64,000 nt of DNA, from assembly GCA_017311315.1 (NCBI GenBank), contig CM029617.1, positions 1,716,681 through 1,780,680 of the forward strand, in the 5' to 3' direction. The translations under genes were made by a program, and so were the position numbers. Shown here piece after piece: positions 12,601-23,879 of this stretch (its first letter is position 1; the number at the start of each line of letters is the position of its first letter). The DNA comes from Dendrocalamus latiflorus (lineage: Eukaryota > Streptophyta > Magnoliopsida > Poales > Poaceae). The notes beneath the pieces are model-generated. The model did not search any database. It was not told where the DNA came from and saw only the letters and a list, made by a program, of their open reading frames with translations.

Positions 12601-15600
12601 CTTCGTTCGTCGCGCACGCCGGTCTCCTCCTGTACTCCTACCCAATTTTTTTTTTATTTTCCTGTGTTATTAGTTTTCTTGGCCTACGTTTTATATAATC
12701 TGAACTGTGATGAATAACATTCTCTCTTGCTCATGATTTTTTCTCTCCCTCTTTTAGATATATAAAGAGAGTGAGTTTTTACCATCCTTGAAAAGTTACC
12801 AAGAGGTACCAAGAATTTATATGTATTTTAGTGACGAGGTACCGGTACCTTCTGGTATCGTCCAAGATGGTAAAAACTCTCGTAAAAGGAAGCATCGCAT
12901 TTTTTAAGAAAAATCCTCTAATTTATAATAATAATAGATATATGGTTTATATTAATGACACAAGATTAAAGTGCATAAGTACCCACCTTTTACATTAAAG
13001 ATATATATAAACAATCTAATACCATCAAGTCATTCGGTCGATGAATGTGTTGATCTTCTGTATCTTTCTCACAAGATACTCCAGATCTTGCAATAACAAC
13101 GTGATTGTCGACGAGTAAAAATCGCTCAGGCCCTCGATAACATTTACAGGAAAAAACATTTTTATCTATACGGAGAACCTAAGATAAAGCCCATATGGAC
13201 TTAACAGTTACAACTCACGATTGGGACCGCGCATGAAAAGTCTAGACACAACCTTTTTCTTGTCCTCGGGACAGCTGGCTAACCCCGTGCCTGTTTATCT
13301 GAGTTGGGGCACACAATCTTCCTTGTGATTGCCAAACCAGATTAAAGGTTTTAGGGAGAAGGTGCGGTCTTTTTACATGGTGGTATCGTCAAGAAGAACA
13401 AGGCTAACCCCATTTTTGGGGTAGGGGGAAGGAGAAGTGGGGTTGTGGGTCTTCTATCATTTCATACAATTTGATGGATTCGATGCTTCTTTTTGACTAC
13501 CTTTAATATGATTCTAACTATTGCTGCTAATAGATACCTACTTGCTTCTTGCCTACTGGCAACCTTTATAAGATCTCCACCTTCAAGCTTGAGTACAAGC
13601 AGCTCTTTCAAAAAGGGGAATTCTGGTCCCTCCCTATCCTTCATGTGCTCTTTCAAGATCACCCTCGCCAGTGCAGTTAAGTCTTAGAGAAGGAATTGAT
13701 TTACATAAGTAGCTAACTCTCGATAATCATTCCTAGCTTAATAGCTTTGCGCTAAATTCAGTATAGTGATACACATTTTAGAAATAACAAAGGAAAATAG
13801 TTCTTCTTAAGAGAATGGTAGCTTTGGGGGAGTTCTCTTTCCCTCTAACCTCTAACTCTTAATTGAATAAGAGAAGACAAAGCTATGCATTCACTCGTAG
13901 CACTCGTTAGGTTCCCTGTGAATATGCATGGAGCCTTATTGATTCAGGTGCCTAATTAAAGTAGAACTCTTATTGATTTGCTAGTTGATAATATAAACAT
14001 CCAACCCACTAAATTCTAGGCGTTATGCGGATAAGAGCCTCCAAATTTGTTTTCATTCTATGAACTTCAAGGTGTATGAAGTCTCATGGTCAACTCTTAT
14101 AGCGAAACGATAAAGACAACATTTCACTTAGGTTGATTAAATTTAGGCCTAAGGGGGAGTATATCGTTAATGATTTCCATGAACATGTTCCAAGACGCAC
14201 AAGTATCTCGATTAGAAGTTATAAAACGTAGATAGAGTACATAGAACAGGAAATGTTAGCTGAACAGGACTACACGAGGTGTCTGGTTGAACATGATTAC
14301 CCTTTTTGATAGTTTAAGTTATATGATTTGAGGAAAAACACACACACACGATGCCCTATAGCTGTGATTTTAGCAAGGGAAGAATAGGCAAAAGGCTGTA
14401 GTACTTAGTTTGATTTCTTTTCATGTGCAATAGCGCAGTGACTTCCTCAACTCCCAGTCCTCGGTTGTAATAAATCTTTGTTCATCGGAGTAAATACTAT
14501 ACAGAAGATGATTGGGATGACATAGCTGAAGGAGAGAGGCTTTAGGGGAAAGGAAGATCATAAACTAGGGAGAAAAATTTGAGGAAAAGACTAGAATAAC
14601 TCTTTCTTCATATTGTTTAATGAAATAATATGCACTCCCATCCTTACATAGATTGGATGGTTTAATTAGTAAGAAATTTATATCTAATGTTATAAAAATA
14701 GATTATCGTAACAAATCTAATATTATCTATAAGAAAACTAATCTAACTGAATTGGAAAAAACTAATCCAACCAAATCGACACTGTATATAAACAAGATCT
14801 ACACACTGTTCATGCAAACAGGAACCATGCACTGTTTATATAAACAGTAACCCTATACTGTTTACATGAACAGTCCACGGACATGACAGCGGTCCTCTCG
14901 CTTGTAGAAAAATAGAAGGGCCAGTGATTTTTGCAGGAAAAAGTAATACTAGTGCATGTACTTGTTATTAGCGATTTTTCTGAAGATACTCCTCCTAAAC
15001 CAACTGACAGCACAATTTCTCCCATTTTGATTGCCCATTTGGAGGCGACATTCAACAGTGAAAACGCTGTAGAGGATCTGACCAGGGTAAGGGTGAAAAG
15101 GCTACACCTGGATGGGGGCAAGAGATTCATCCCAACTTTCACATGATTTTACTGTTGTGCACACTGATGAAAACTGTAGCGGCTTTGTCCTATAGCCAGC
15201 CTTCCCAATCCTTATAGGCTCGTATGCAACACGGTGACACCAATGATTCAAATCAAACCACACAGCTGCAACACAGCTCCAAAGACCACCAGGGAAAATC
15301 CTAGAGCAACCTCTGGTATTGGTGGTTACCCTGGGAAGAAAGAGGTAGAAAAGCAGCCCTATGGCATAGCCCCCCTGCAATCAGGTTTGAAATTATTGCT
15401 TTCTTTGTAAACCAGAATCTTTTTATGGCATGGTATTGTTTGGGGAGGAGAGATTCTCACCATGCTCACTCACACCCTTCCCAATGGGCAAAAGGAATTG
15501 ACCATCTTTAGAGGTGGGCTACAAGGTGATATCCACCGCAAAAGGGTGTTCTTTCTTAGGGTCTGCTTCTTGAGGAGTGGAGTAGTTGTAGTAGTAGTAA

Positions 15601-15700
15601 CTGATAGAGGCAGGAGTAGTTGTCGTTGTGAGTAATATTGGGAATTTGGGATGTCAGGGAAGGGCATGTGCTTGGTTGCTGTGGGGGGAGGCAGCCATCC
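9641..15700. other. Intergenic region upstream of the SPL gene
   Basis: No gene is recognised. A G-homopolymer lies at about 11093-11111. A MITE-family member lies at about 12150-12370. Around 13.0-14.6 kb the sequence looks like eroded retroelement DNA, with a purine run (AAGGGGGAG) near 14151-14159 that could be a polypurine tract, but no domain is identifiable. At about 14800-14875 three short palindromic words cluster, including the perfect CTGTTTATATAAACAG. The SPL promoter should lie in the last part, but I see no unambiguous TATA box. Confidence 0.4.
12150..12370 (-). mobile_element. AT-rich MITE-like repeat, family I copy
   Basis: It shares an ordered set of words with copies at 32.4, 57.8, 58.1, 59.7 and 62.0 kb: CTTATTTTTTATTATTTATAA, TTAGCTTTTTGTCGATTC, CGTATTCGTTTGTATTGTCC and TAGCATATTTTTTT. 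It has no coding capacity. The ends are not sharply defined. Confidence 0.55.
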
Positions 15701-16588
15701 ACTGGGCCTCACCTCGTCTTGCCACTTACTGTTCAGTCTCAGCCTCGGGTGGGGCTTAGGGAGAGAGCTAGGGGGAAGTTGCCATCTTGTGTGTGTTGGA
15801 TCTTTGTGAATCATGCCCTCTTTATCTTCTTTCTTTTGCTTTCTTGGTTTTCTTCTTCTTTTCCTCAACTCATGGTTCTTGTTTCCCTTGTGTCGTGCCT
15901 GCCAGGTAGAATTCAACAGGATAAAGTTTCTTTCAAGTAAAGGAGGTGAGATTCTTGATTTCATATCCAGTATTCTCCTTTTTCTTGAAAAAAATTTCTT
16001 TTTTATGGTTTGTTTCTGTTATTATGCCCCCTAAAAGGCAACTGGCTTCGATGTAGTATTGGTTCATGTGTTGGTGGGAACAGTAAGAAGAAACTAATAA
16101 TGCAATGTTGAGGTAGTTGTGGTGAAAGATTGGAAGGTTTAAATGGGGGGTGGTTGTGATGATGAATAGGGCCAGCCTTGATGGGGCTGATGCTGTGGTC
16201 TTTTAGGTTAAGGAAAGAAGAGGCATAGGATAGAGACCTCAAAGCCAGGTGATAGCTCAGGCAAGGACAATGGCGTCGCTGGTGCTTTAGTTGTCAATCA
16301 ATTGATGCACCGTGGTTGCTGGTTCGGCTTGCCGAGTTGGTGGATTTCAAGGTTTTGTGTAGTGGTGCTGATTGGGAACAAGATTTCCAGGAAGAGGAGG
16401 AGGAATCTATTGTGTTCTTTTTTTTTGGCAGGAAAGAAAGTTGAGGTACTTGATCTTTTTGCCTTTCTTGATGCTGCAAAGACGATGATGATTCTTCTCT
16501 TGATATGATTCCCCCAATAAATTAGGTGCACATCATTCATTGGCAGGGTCTTTTGTACTTCTCTTTTATCGGAATGACAAGTTTTTAG

Positions 16589-16625
<37 letters not shown>

Positions 16626-16752
16626 ATATATATCTGTCCCAATTCTGCGATTCGTGTGTGACATCTGTTCTTTCTTTCCCTTCTTGTTCCTGCAGTGCCA
16701 GCAGTTTTGACATATACAAGTGCGAGCTGCAGTCGAGATCTTTAATTCTGGT
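15700..16752 (+). other. Probable 5' UTR and 5' UTR intron of the SPL gene
   Basis: A strong acceptor (TTCTTGTTCCTGCAG, ending at 16695) lies 57 bp before the start codon, so the start codon is in the second or a later exon. Candidate donors are GCCAG|GTAGAA at 15905/15906 and GGAG|GTGAGA at 15945/15946, giving an intron of about 750-790 bp. The pyrimidine-rich leader at 15810-15880 is typical of a grass 5' UTR. The choice of donor is inferred and needs transcript data. Confidence 0.5.
16593..16621. repeat. (GA)n microsatellite, about 14 units
   Basis: It is a perfect GA dinucleotide run, followed at once by a short TA run. It lies in the predicted 5' UTR intron of the SPL gene, about 130 bp before the start codon. 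Confidence 0.95.
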
Positions 16753-19700
16753 ATGGGTTCTTTTGGGATGAACTGGAATCAGAAGAACTCCATGTTGTGG
16801 GACTGGGAAAATTTGGCACCGCTGGGCCCGAATACAATGGAAAACCCCAAGAATGTGTCACACCCTGAACCAAGAGTTGTAGGTGTGGGGGTTGCTAGGC
16901 ATGGATCCACAAATTCATCTGGTGGTACTTTCACTTCTAGCTCGGAGCTGGGGCATGGTTCGTCCAAGAGCTCCATGTCGGCAACCATTGATTCTCCGTC
17001 CAAGGTGGGGAACAGCTTGGAGTTCAAGTTCGCTGCTGTCAAAGGGCACGACAAGAACATGGGCAAGGGTGGTGAGGCCAATAGAGTTGAGGACTCAGGT
17101 ACTTCTCCATCGTCGATGATGGCAGTCAGCCATGGAGAGCCATTAATCGGCCTGAAGTTAGGAAAGAGGACTTACTTTGAAAATGTTTGCGGAGGGCAGA
17201 ATGTGAAGAGTTCTGCACCTTCAGGCGTGACTTCCCCATCTACTGTGGTCAAGAAGGTGAAGATGTCCCAGCAGAACACACAAAGCTCATACTGTCAGGT
17301 CGAAGGATGCAAAGTTGATCTGTCTTCTGCGAAAGATTACCATCGCAAGCACAAAGTCTGTGAAGCTCATTCTAAGGCTCCCAAAGTTGTTGTTGCTGGT
17401 TTAGAGCGCCGTTTTTGCCAACAGTGTAGCCGGTGAGATTTCTTGCCATTGAGCTGAGCATATTTTCATTTCATTTTTTAGGGAAATATTTTCATTTCAT
17501 TGGCTAGTAGATATAGCTTTGACTTCCTTTTTTGTTCTGTTCGTCTTGGCATCCTTGAATTGAAAACGAGAGAAAAGTTTAAAATATGACAACTGAAAGC
17601 AATATTACCCTCTTAAAAGTCTCTAGTGAAATGAAATGAATTTAGCCAGTTCTATAATAGCATGAACCACTGTTAGATGATGCTATGTTTGCTGAATTAT
17701 TTTGCATGAGATCTGTTTATATTTATCACCTGCTTGCCTAATCAAGATACACAGAAACAGTGGAGCCAAAAGAACTATGAACAAGATGGGCATTTATTTT
17801 TGGTTTGCATGCTACTATACAAGTTTGTAAATAATGTGGAAGTGGAGTCTTAGAAAGAAGCCTTATATGTCATGAAAAAATAAATTTAAAGAAGTTAATT
17901 ACAACTAATGATTACAGCTTGTTCTTTAACTCAAACAATTGACCTTACCTGCTTCCCTTTTTTCTTTCTTTAATACTTCTTTGGTTTAGGTTCCATGGCT
18001 TAGCTGAGTTTGACCAGAAAAAGCGAAGCTGTCGTAGGCGTCTATCCGATCATAACGAACGAAGAAGGAAGCCACAACCAGAGACAATTTCATTCAGTTC
18101 ATCAAGGCTCTCCACGATGTTTTATGGTAGTACTGATCCCTTAGTTCCTTTGGGGGTTCAATAAACTGATTTATTATCTACAACTTTCCTGTTGGTATCC
18201 GTAATGCTCAAAACTCTTTACCATATCAAACTCCTACCGCATGACACTCAATTCATTAACTCTGAACTTTGGATGTTAAAAGAGAACTGGTGCCAAATAG
18301 TTTGTTCTTATCGTCATGCACCTTACTCCTTGCTTAACTTTCATGCTTGTGGTATTGTACGACAGTGGTGCCATATACTTTATAACCCGATGAATGATTC
18401 TAAACATGGAAAAGAACCTAATGTTAGAACGTTGAGGACATGTTTCTACTTTTCCTATTGCAGCGCCTTGACACATGGCTTTGACATTATCTGTTATTAT
18501 GACTTATTCTCTTCATGTAGTTAAATTGATGACTGAATGCGAATTCTTCAACCAAATTTGCACTTCTGAAATAGCAGGACAATACTTAAGCATCTCAATA
18601 AGCACTGCTTCAGTTTTCTGCAGATACCTGTTTGGTGTTACACAGTGATTCAATTTTTTTGGAAGGGAACTTAACCCAACTTCTTTGGTATTATTTGATG
18701 ACAATATATAGTAATCACACTGTCATAAAATCCTTCACAAATCTTTGTTCTCTCTAGATATATAATTTTCCTTTTGCTGAAATAATTTAGCCTTAATTTT
18801 GGTGTTGTTTGCGTTGCAGATGCTAGGCAGCAGAATCTTTTCTTTAGCCAATCTCCTTTTGGTCAAGTGAGAAGCAATGCAATTTCTTCATGGGATAGCT
18901 TGGGAGGCTTCAAATTTACAGAAACCAAACTTCCATGGATGAAGCCAACGAAAATGGTAGGCCTTGATGAGTTGCATTTCTCTAACCCGCAGATGCCAAA
19001 TAATGTTGTGGCGCATGCTGTACATCATCATGATTTCGATGGGCTTATGCCATTTAAGGGAACCAACACAAAGGTCCTCAACCAAGGTACTTTTCTATCT
19101 ACCAATCTATTGCTGAACTTAAAGAAAAGATTAAAAAAAGCTGTGGCAGCACTTAAATTTTAACCATATGCTTTGATGAAAGCCCTTATGGAGACTACGT
19201 TTGACAATTCCTCAAGAGAAAATACATTGGCTGTTTAAATGATCAAATTCTTTTTTAGGTGTCATCATAACATGTTATCTGTACTGTACTGTTGTTCATT
19301 AAAACTATACTGTACTGTTGAAGCTCTTAACAATTCCCCACCATTGAGCCAGCGTTTTGTTCTTTATGATTCCACTTTGTATGACAACAATCTGCTCGCG
19401 CTGATGATTTGTTGCTAACAATCAACATTCATTCTCGTGGAGTTTTTGTTAAACATGCACTAGTTGGCGTTGAAACCACATACCACGGCGACCAATTCTC
19501 TCCTGTAAGTGTATGGACATGCTCGACTCGGTATATGATAAGAGCTATAATCTTTCAATCTGAGCTCATCCAGTTTTTCTGGATGGGGCCTTTGAGGCTC
19601 TCATCAACATAAAAGGCATGGCGCGTGTTTTTTGGAAATTTGGCGTACAACTTTGGTCCCATTATTGGGTTTATGGCCTCATCAGTCATCACTTCCCTGA

Positions 19701-20270
19701 TAATGACATTTACCAGAAAATTTTGGCTGGTAGCTTGGTACCATCTGAGCCTGGTATTAAACCTGGGACCTAACAAATATTGATTGAACATGCCAGCTTA
19801 CTGCTGTATGAGTGTCACTAATCTCAATAGCTCGAATAGTGTTGCACACTTCGGAGCCGATATGCCATCTGTTGAGCAGTCTAATCATGCACAGTTGTGG
19901 GATCAGAACCAATATCAGCACAAGATTTCTATGTAACTGATGTACCTTTCTCCTTAATTCAGGTGTGGAAGCTTCTGCCATTGTTTCGAGCTCGAATGGA
20001 GCCCCAGATCTTCGGCGTGCTCTCTCTCTTCTGTCAAACGATTCCTGGGGTTTGACCGACATCCAGCCTAGTTCTCAGGTGCACTCTAGTAGTGTGATGC
20101 CGCCCCTCGCCGCCGTCACTGCCTCCAACCCTGTGATGCATCATGCTCTGGACCCATCCCCAGGAGGATTCTGGCAAGACGACCCGCCCCCGCTCGATCA
20201 AACCACGCAGGTTCAGGCGTTCACGCACGTCAGCAACGGGGGCAGCTCTGGCTATGGCCAGATGCACTGA
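16753..20270 (+). CDS. SPL12: SBP-box transcription factor, SPL12-like, miR156-targeted
   Basis: Four coding exons join in phase: 16753-17432, 17990-18126, 18820-19086 and 19963-20270, giving 463 codons plus stop, all with GT-AG borders. The start is the ATG opening MGSFGMNW; the frame is open further upstream but only from a non-ATG codon. The SBP domain (about residues 179-255) has zinc site 1 as C181, C186, C203, H206 and site 2 as C222, C225, H229, C241. The first intron splits the R227 codon between the two sites, as is usual in this family. The basic nuclear-localisation tail (237-254) overlaps site 2. SBP proteins bind GTAC cores in the nucleus and control phase change and inflorescence architecture. 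The last exon encodes ALSLLS (381-386), the miR156 site. From memory the whole protein matches rice OsSPL12/OsSPL3-type proteins. Exact paralogue assignment rests on memory plus the nearby ARF19-like gene. Confidence 0.93.
20017..20036 (+). promoter_or_regulatory. miR156/miR157 target site in the SPL coding sequence
   Basis: GTGCTCTCTCTCTTCTGTCA matches the reverse complement of canonical miR156 at all but one base. It is the standard site of plant SPL genes, here encoding R-ALSLLS at residues 380-386. It predicts cleavage or translational repression by miR156 in juvenile tissue. Confidence 0.93.
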
Positions 20271-21303
20271 TGCTGCGTCTCCTGGGAACAAGCTGGTTAC
20301 TCCATTTATAGTAGTCTGCGCTCTGCTTTGTCAGTGACAGCCTCAGCACGATGTTAGTCCTGTGATTGGAGGCACTTGGTGAGGTGAAGAAGAAGAAGAA
20401 GAACAGGAGGAAACCCCCTCCTCTTCCAGTTTTAGGATAGTGGTGCTTGCCATTAGATCGGAACTGTTTTAAGTACGTCATGAATGATCATGCGATGACT
20501 TGTTTCGCCAACCTGACATATTCTGGAATGAGATTACGCTCTGTTAATGTCGATGGTGCTGAGACGTGTTCTTGATGATGCCTTCATACTTGGCCCAATT
20601 ATTTCCTCTCTGGATTTGCTCGGTCTTGTGGATGCAAAATGTTCTCGACTTGCTGATGCGTTGATGTCTGTTACTCTGCTGCCTAAGTGCGCTCAAGAGT
20701 CTGAGGGAATCCGTCCGGCACGTTGCGCATCACTGTCCTGGCGACGGTCGTTGAGTTGATGCCGGTGTGCCACCGGGAGCGAGCTCGCGCCGCAGTCATC
20801 CACACGGCACGGCAATGCCAGAGCAGTGCGCGATACGCCTGGCGCCCAGCGAGCTAGGAGGGAGGCCGGTGCTGCGTTCCCCTACCAGGGGGCGGCCGGC
20901 CGCGTGTTCCACCGGCGGCGCGTCGGGCGGCGGAAGCAAGAGTAGCTGCCCGCCTCCGATGCTTCCGCCGCCCCCCTCCGACCATTCCTCCCGTCGCCTC
21001 TCTCCCTCCCTGGCCTCCCTCATCCGCCCACCCCCATCTCTGCCGGCGCGTGGTCGGAGGCTGCCATCGGCCGCCCCCGGCCGGCTAGGGACGTCGCCAC
21101 CTAATTAGCTAGCCTTAATTGCCTACGTGACCGCGTGCACGCGCGCGCTTACCTCGCTCTCTTCCGAAAATGCATCGGTGGATCATCGCCAGCTGCGGCG
21201 ACATGCGGCCGGCACCTTTATATACCTACGTGTTATTGCATTGCATCTTGATTCCGACGTCATGCTCCGCGCATCCTGTGTTCTGAATCTTGTTTGCATG
21301 CAG
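20271..21303. other. SPL 3' UTR and GC-rich downstream region
   Basis: The first ~270 bp are probably SPL 3' UTR. A GC-rich open frame at 20767-21108 (plus) is proline/serine/arginine-rich with no recognised domain. It could be the displaced 5' part of the kinase fragment just downstream or merely GC-rich DNA. A pyrimidine-poor TTTGCATGCAG acceptor-like end leads into that fragment. Confidence 0.35.
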
Positions 21304-21453
21304 ACGACCCTCAACGAAGATCCGCGACGTCTTCCCCTCCGAGGTTGAGGAAGGTGGGTTCGGAGGCGATGCTCGCCGTGCCCAAGGACGTGGAGGAGTT
21401 CCGGAGGATGTCGGCGTACGGGCACCTCAAGCTGTTCACGTACGACCAGCTCA
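21304..21453 (+). pseudogene. Fragment resembling a receptor-like cytoplasmic kinase exon
   Basis: After GCATGCAG one frame encodes a peptide ending VPKDVEEFRRM-SAYGHLKLFTYDQLR. This resembles the segment just before the kinase domain of RLCK-VII (PBL-type) proteins, where a K-[LI]-F-[TS]-[YF]-[DE]-x-L-R motif precedes the ATP-binding loop. Homology stops after the LR codons, without a GT donor, and runs into AT-rich sequence. No GxGxxG loop or catalytic domain follows within the window. It is probably a truncated gene relic or a captured exon. The family call is inferred from one short motif. Confidence 0.45.
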
Positions 21454-21778
21454 GGCTCCCTCTGTTCTGGCCACGCCAATTAATTAAGCCCAATTCATCC
21501 TATAATAAAAATAAGCTCAATTCATGGGGATGGAGGGGTGTAGGAAGTAGATGAACACAAGGAATAAAGACCCCAAACAAAATAGGCCCGATATCAAACA
21601 ACAAAGAATAATAACTCGTAGATCCTATATATATAGTCATCTATTCTTTAAAAGTATCCTGCTTGTGTACACCTAAGCTTTAACCAACATTAGCAGAATT
21701 ATAACTGAAAAACATGCAATAATCAAAATTTGGGTCTAAAAGTTAGAGCTAGGCCTTTTTCGGTGTTTTAATACCGAT

Positions 21779-22073
21779 TGTTGTAGCTACGGGCTAAACA
21801 GGAATGGAGGGGACAAGTAGAAGGAGAAGAGGAGAGCTAGATCTGTGGAAGAGGTTGGTGAGAGTGAGAGGACCATGCCCCCTCCTGCCCCTCCTGGGGG
21901 CTTATATATATGAGGGGTAGAATGGGAAATCCCCATTATACCCCTTAGCACTTACAAAGGATGAGGGTACATTGGTATATTTACACTGGTATACTCCTCT
22001 ACACTATTGGGCCTATTACATGTTGGACTAGTTGCACGGCCCAGTCACGGGGGGTTGGGCCACCCCCACAACA
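21779..22073 (-). repeat. 3' LTR of the 8.28-kb element
   Basis: It is 295 bp. On the minus strand it begins TGTTGTGGGGGTGGCCCAAC and ends GTAGCTACAACA. A TATA-like CTCATATATATAAG lies at about 21901-21914 in element sense. The purine-rich GTCCAGGGAGTAC just upstream in element sense (22074 onward) is a weak polypurine-tract candidate. Confidence 0.93.
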
Positions 22074-22234
22074 GTACTCCCTGGACAGCAAGCGCTGAGG
22101 TCCCGATGGGCGAGCTGACGTGATCAACCACCTCAGCCCCCCGTTCCCTGACAGCAAGCGCGAGGGTGCCGATGCAACTGGTAGCTCGCAGACCCTAGAG
22201 GCAATGCCTATTAAGAAATCAGTGAAGCGCCGAA

Positions 22235-23545
22235 GACGTCGTCGAGCGCCGAAGCCGTGCCGTCCCGCCGAGGCGATGCCTACGAGGCGGACGGCGGAGT
22301 CGAGCGCCGAAGTCGTGTCGTTGAGCGCCGAAGACGTGCCGTCCCGCCGAGGCGATGCCTACGAGGCGGACGACGGAGTCGAGCGCCGGAGACGTGTCGT
22401 CCAACGCCGAAGACGCGCCATCCCGCCGAGGCGATGCCTACGAGGCGGACGGCGGAGTCGAGCGCTGAAGTCGTGTCGTCGAGCGCCGAAGACGTGCCGT
22501 CCCGCCGAGGCGATGCCTACGAGGCGGACGGCGGAGTGGAGCACCGAAGACGCGCCGTCCCCCCGAGGCGATGCCGACGAGGCGGCCGGCGGAGTCGAGC
22601 GCCAAAGACGCGCCGTCCCGCCGAGGCGATGCCTACGAGGCGGACGGCAGAGTCGAGCGCCGGAGACGTGTCGTCGAGCGCCGAAAACGCGCCGTCCCGC
22701 CGAGGCGATGCCTACGAGGCGGACGGCGGAGTCGAGCGTTGGAGACGTGTCGTCGAGCGCCGAAGACGCGCCGTCCCGCCGAGGCGATGCCTACGAGGCG
22801 GACGGCGGAGTCGAGCGCCGAAGACGTGCCGTCCCGCCGAGGCGATGCCTACGAGGCGGACGGCGGAGTGGAGCGCCGAAGACGCGCCGTCGAGTGCCGA
22901 AGACGTGCCGTCCCGCCGAGGCGATGCCTACGAGGCGGACGGCGGAGTGGAGCGCCGAAGACGCGCCGTCCCGCCGAGGCGATGCCGACGAGGCGGACGG
23001 CGAAGTCGAGCGCCGAACACGCGCCGTCCCGCCGAGGCGATGCCTACGAAGCGGACGGCGGAGTCGAGCGCCGGAGACGTGTCGTCGAGCGCCAAAGACG
23101 CGCCGTCCCGCCGAGGCGATGCCTACGAGGCGGACGGCGGAGTCGAGCGTTGGAGACGTGTCGTCGAGCGCCGAAGACGCGCCGTCCCGCCGAGGCAATG
23201 CCTACGAGGCGGACGGCGGAGTCGAGCGCCGAGGTCGTGTCGTCAAGCGCCGAAGACGTGCCGTCCCGCCGAGGCGATGCCTACGAGGCGGACGGCGGAG
23301 TCGAGCGCCGAAGACGTGTCGTCGAGCGCCGAAGACGCGCCGTCCCGCCGAGGCGATGCCTACGAGGCGGACGGCGGAGTCAAGCGCGGAAGACGTGTCG
23401 TCGAGCGCCGAAGACGCGCCGTCCCGCCGAGACGATGCCTACGAGGCAGACGGCGGAGTCGGGCGCCGAGGACGTGCCGTCCCGCCGAGGCGATGCCTAC
23501 AAGGCGGACGGTGTAGCCGAGCGCCGAAGACGTGCCGACACTGTC
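22235..23545. repeat. Tandem array A, about 58-bp unit plus a ~22-bp insertable module
   Basis: About 18 units share GTCCCGCCGAGGCGATGCC, TACGAGGCGGACGGCGGAGT and GAGCGCCGAAGACG words. The base unit is about 58 bp. Many units carry one extra GAGCGCCGGAGACGTGTCGTC-type module, making them about 80 bp. The repeat has no stop in any plus-strand frame, so three overlapping arginine-rich frames of 492, 419 and 331 codons run through it. All are antisense to the retroelement's own transcript. I read these as consequences of composition. CpG density is very high. Confidence 0.92.
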
Positions 23546-23547
23546 GT

Positions 23548-23790
23548 TCTCCTACCTTCAAAATGAGTGCCCGCGAAGAGCGGGCGCTTGCGGCGTAGGC
23601 CGAGGGCGCTACGCACGCGGAGGCAAGGAGGCGAGACCGTCGTTCCCCTACCTTCAAAAGGAGTGCCTGCGAAGAGCGAGCGCTTGCGGCGTAGGCCGAG
23701 GGCGCTGCGCGCGCGGAGGCAAGGAGGCGAGACCGCCATTCCCCTACCTTCAAAAGGAGTGCCTGCGAAGAGCGGGCGCTTGCGGTGCAC
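23548..23790. repeat. Tandem array D, about 97-bp unit, 2.5 copies
   Basis: CTACCTTCAAAA recurs at about 23552, 23648 and 23744. Each time it is followed by GAGTGCC(C/T)GCGAAGAGCG and GCGCTTGCGG, and the first two units continue with GGAGGCAAGGAGGCGAGACC. It directly abuts array A. Confidence 0.88.
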
Positions 23791-23879
23791 TCCCTGGTGC
23801 AACGCGTGCGAGGGTGCGATATCCAAGTGGTGCGCCGCCTAAAGCGAGGCACTCCCTAGTGTCTCGGCCGTGTCGCAAT

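Noticed and set aside
15470..15964. 164-codon minus-strand frame upstream of the SPL gene
   Set aside because: It is the antisense shadow of the probable pyrimidine-rich SPL leader, with no domain.
22120..23598. Long arginine-rich proteins (492, 419 and 331 codons)
   Set aside because: They are overlapping frames of a stop-free tandem repeat inside a retrotransposon and antisense to its transcript.
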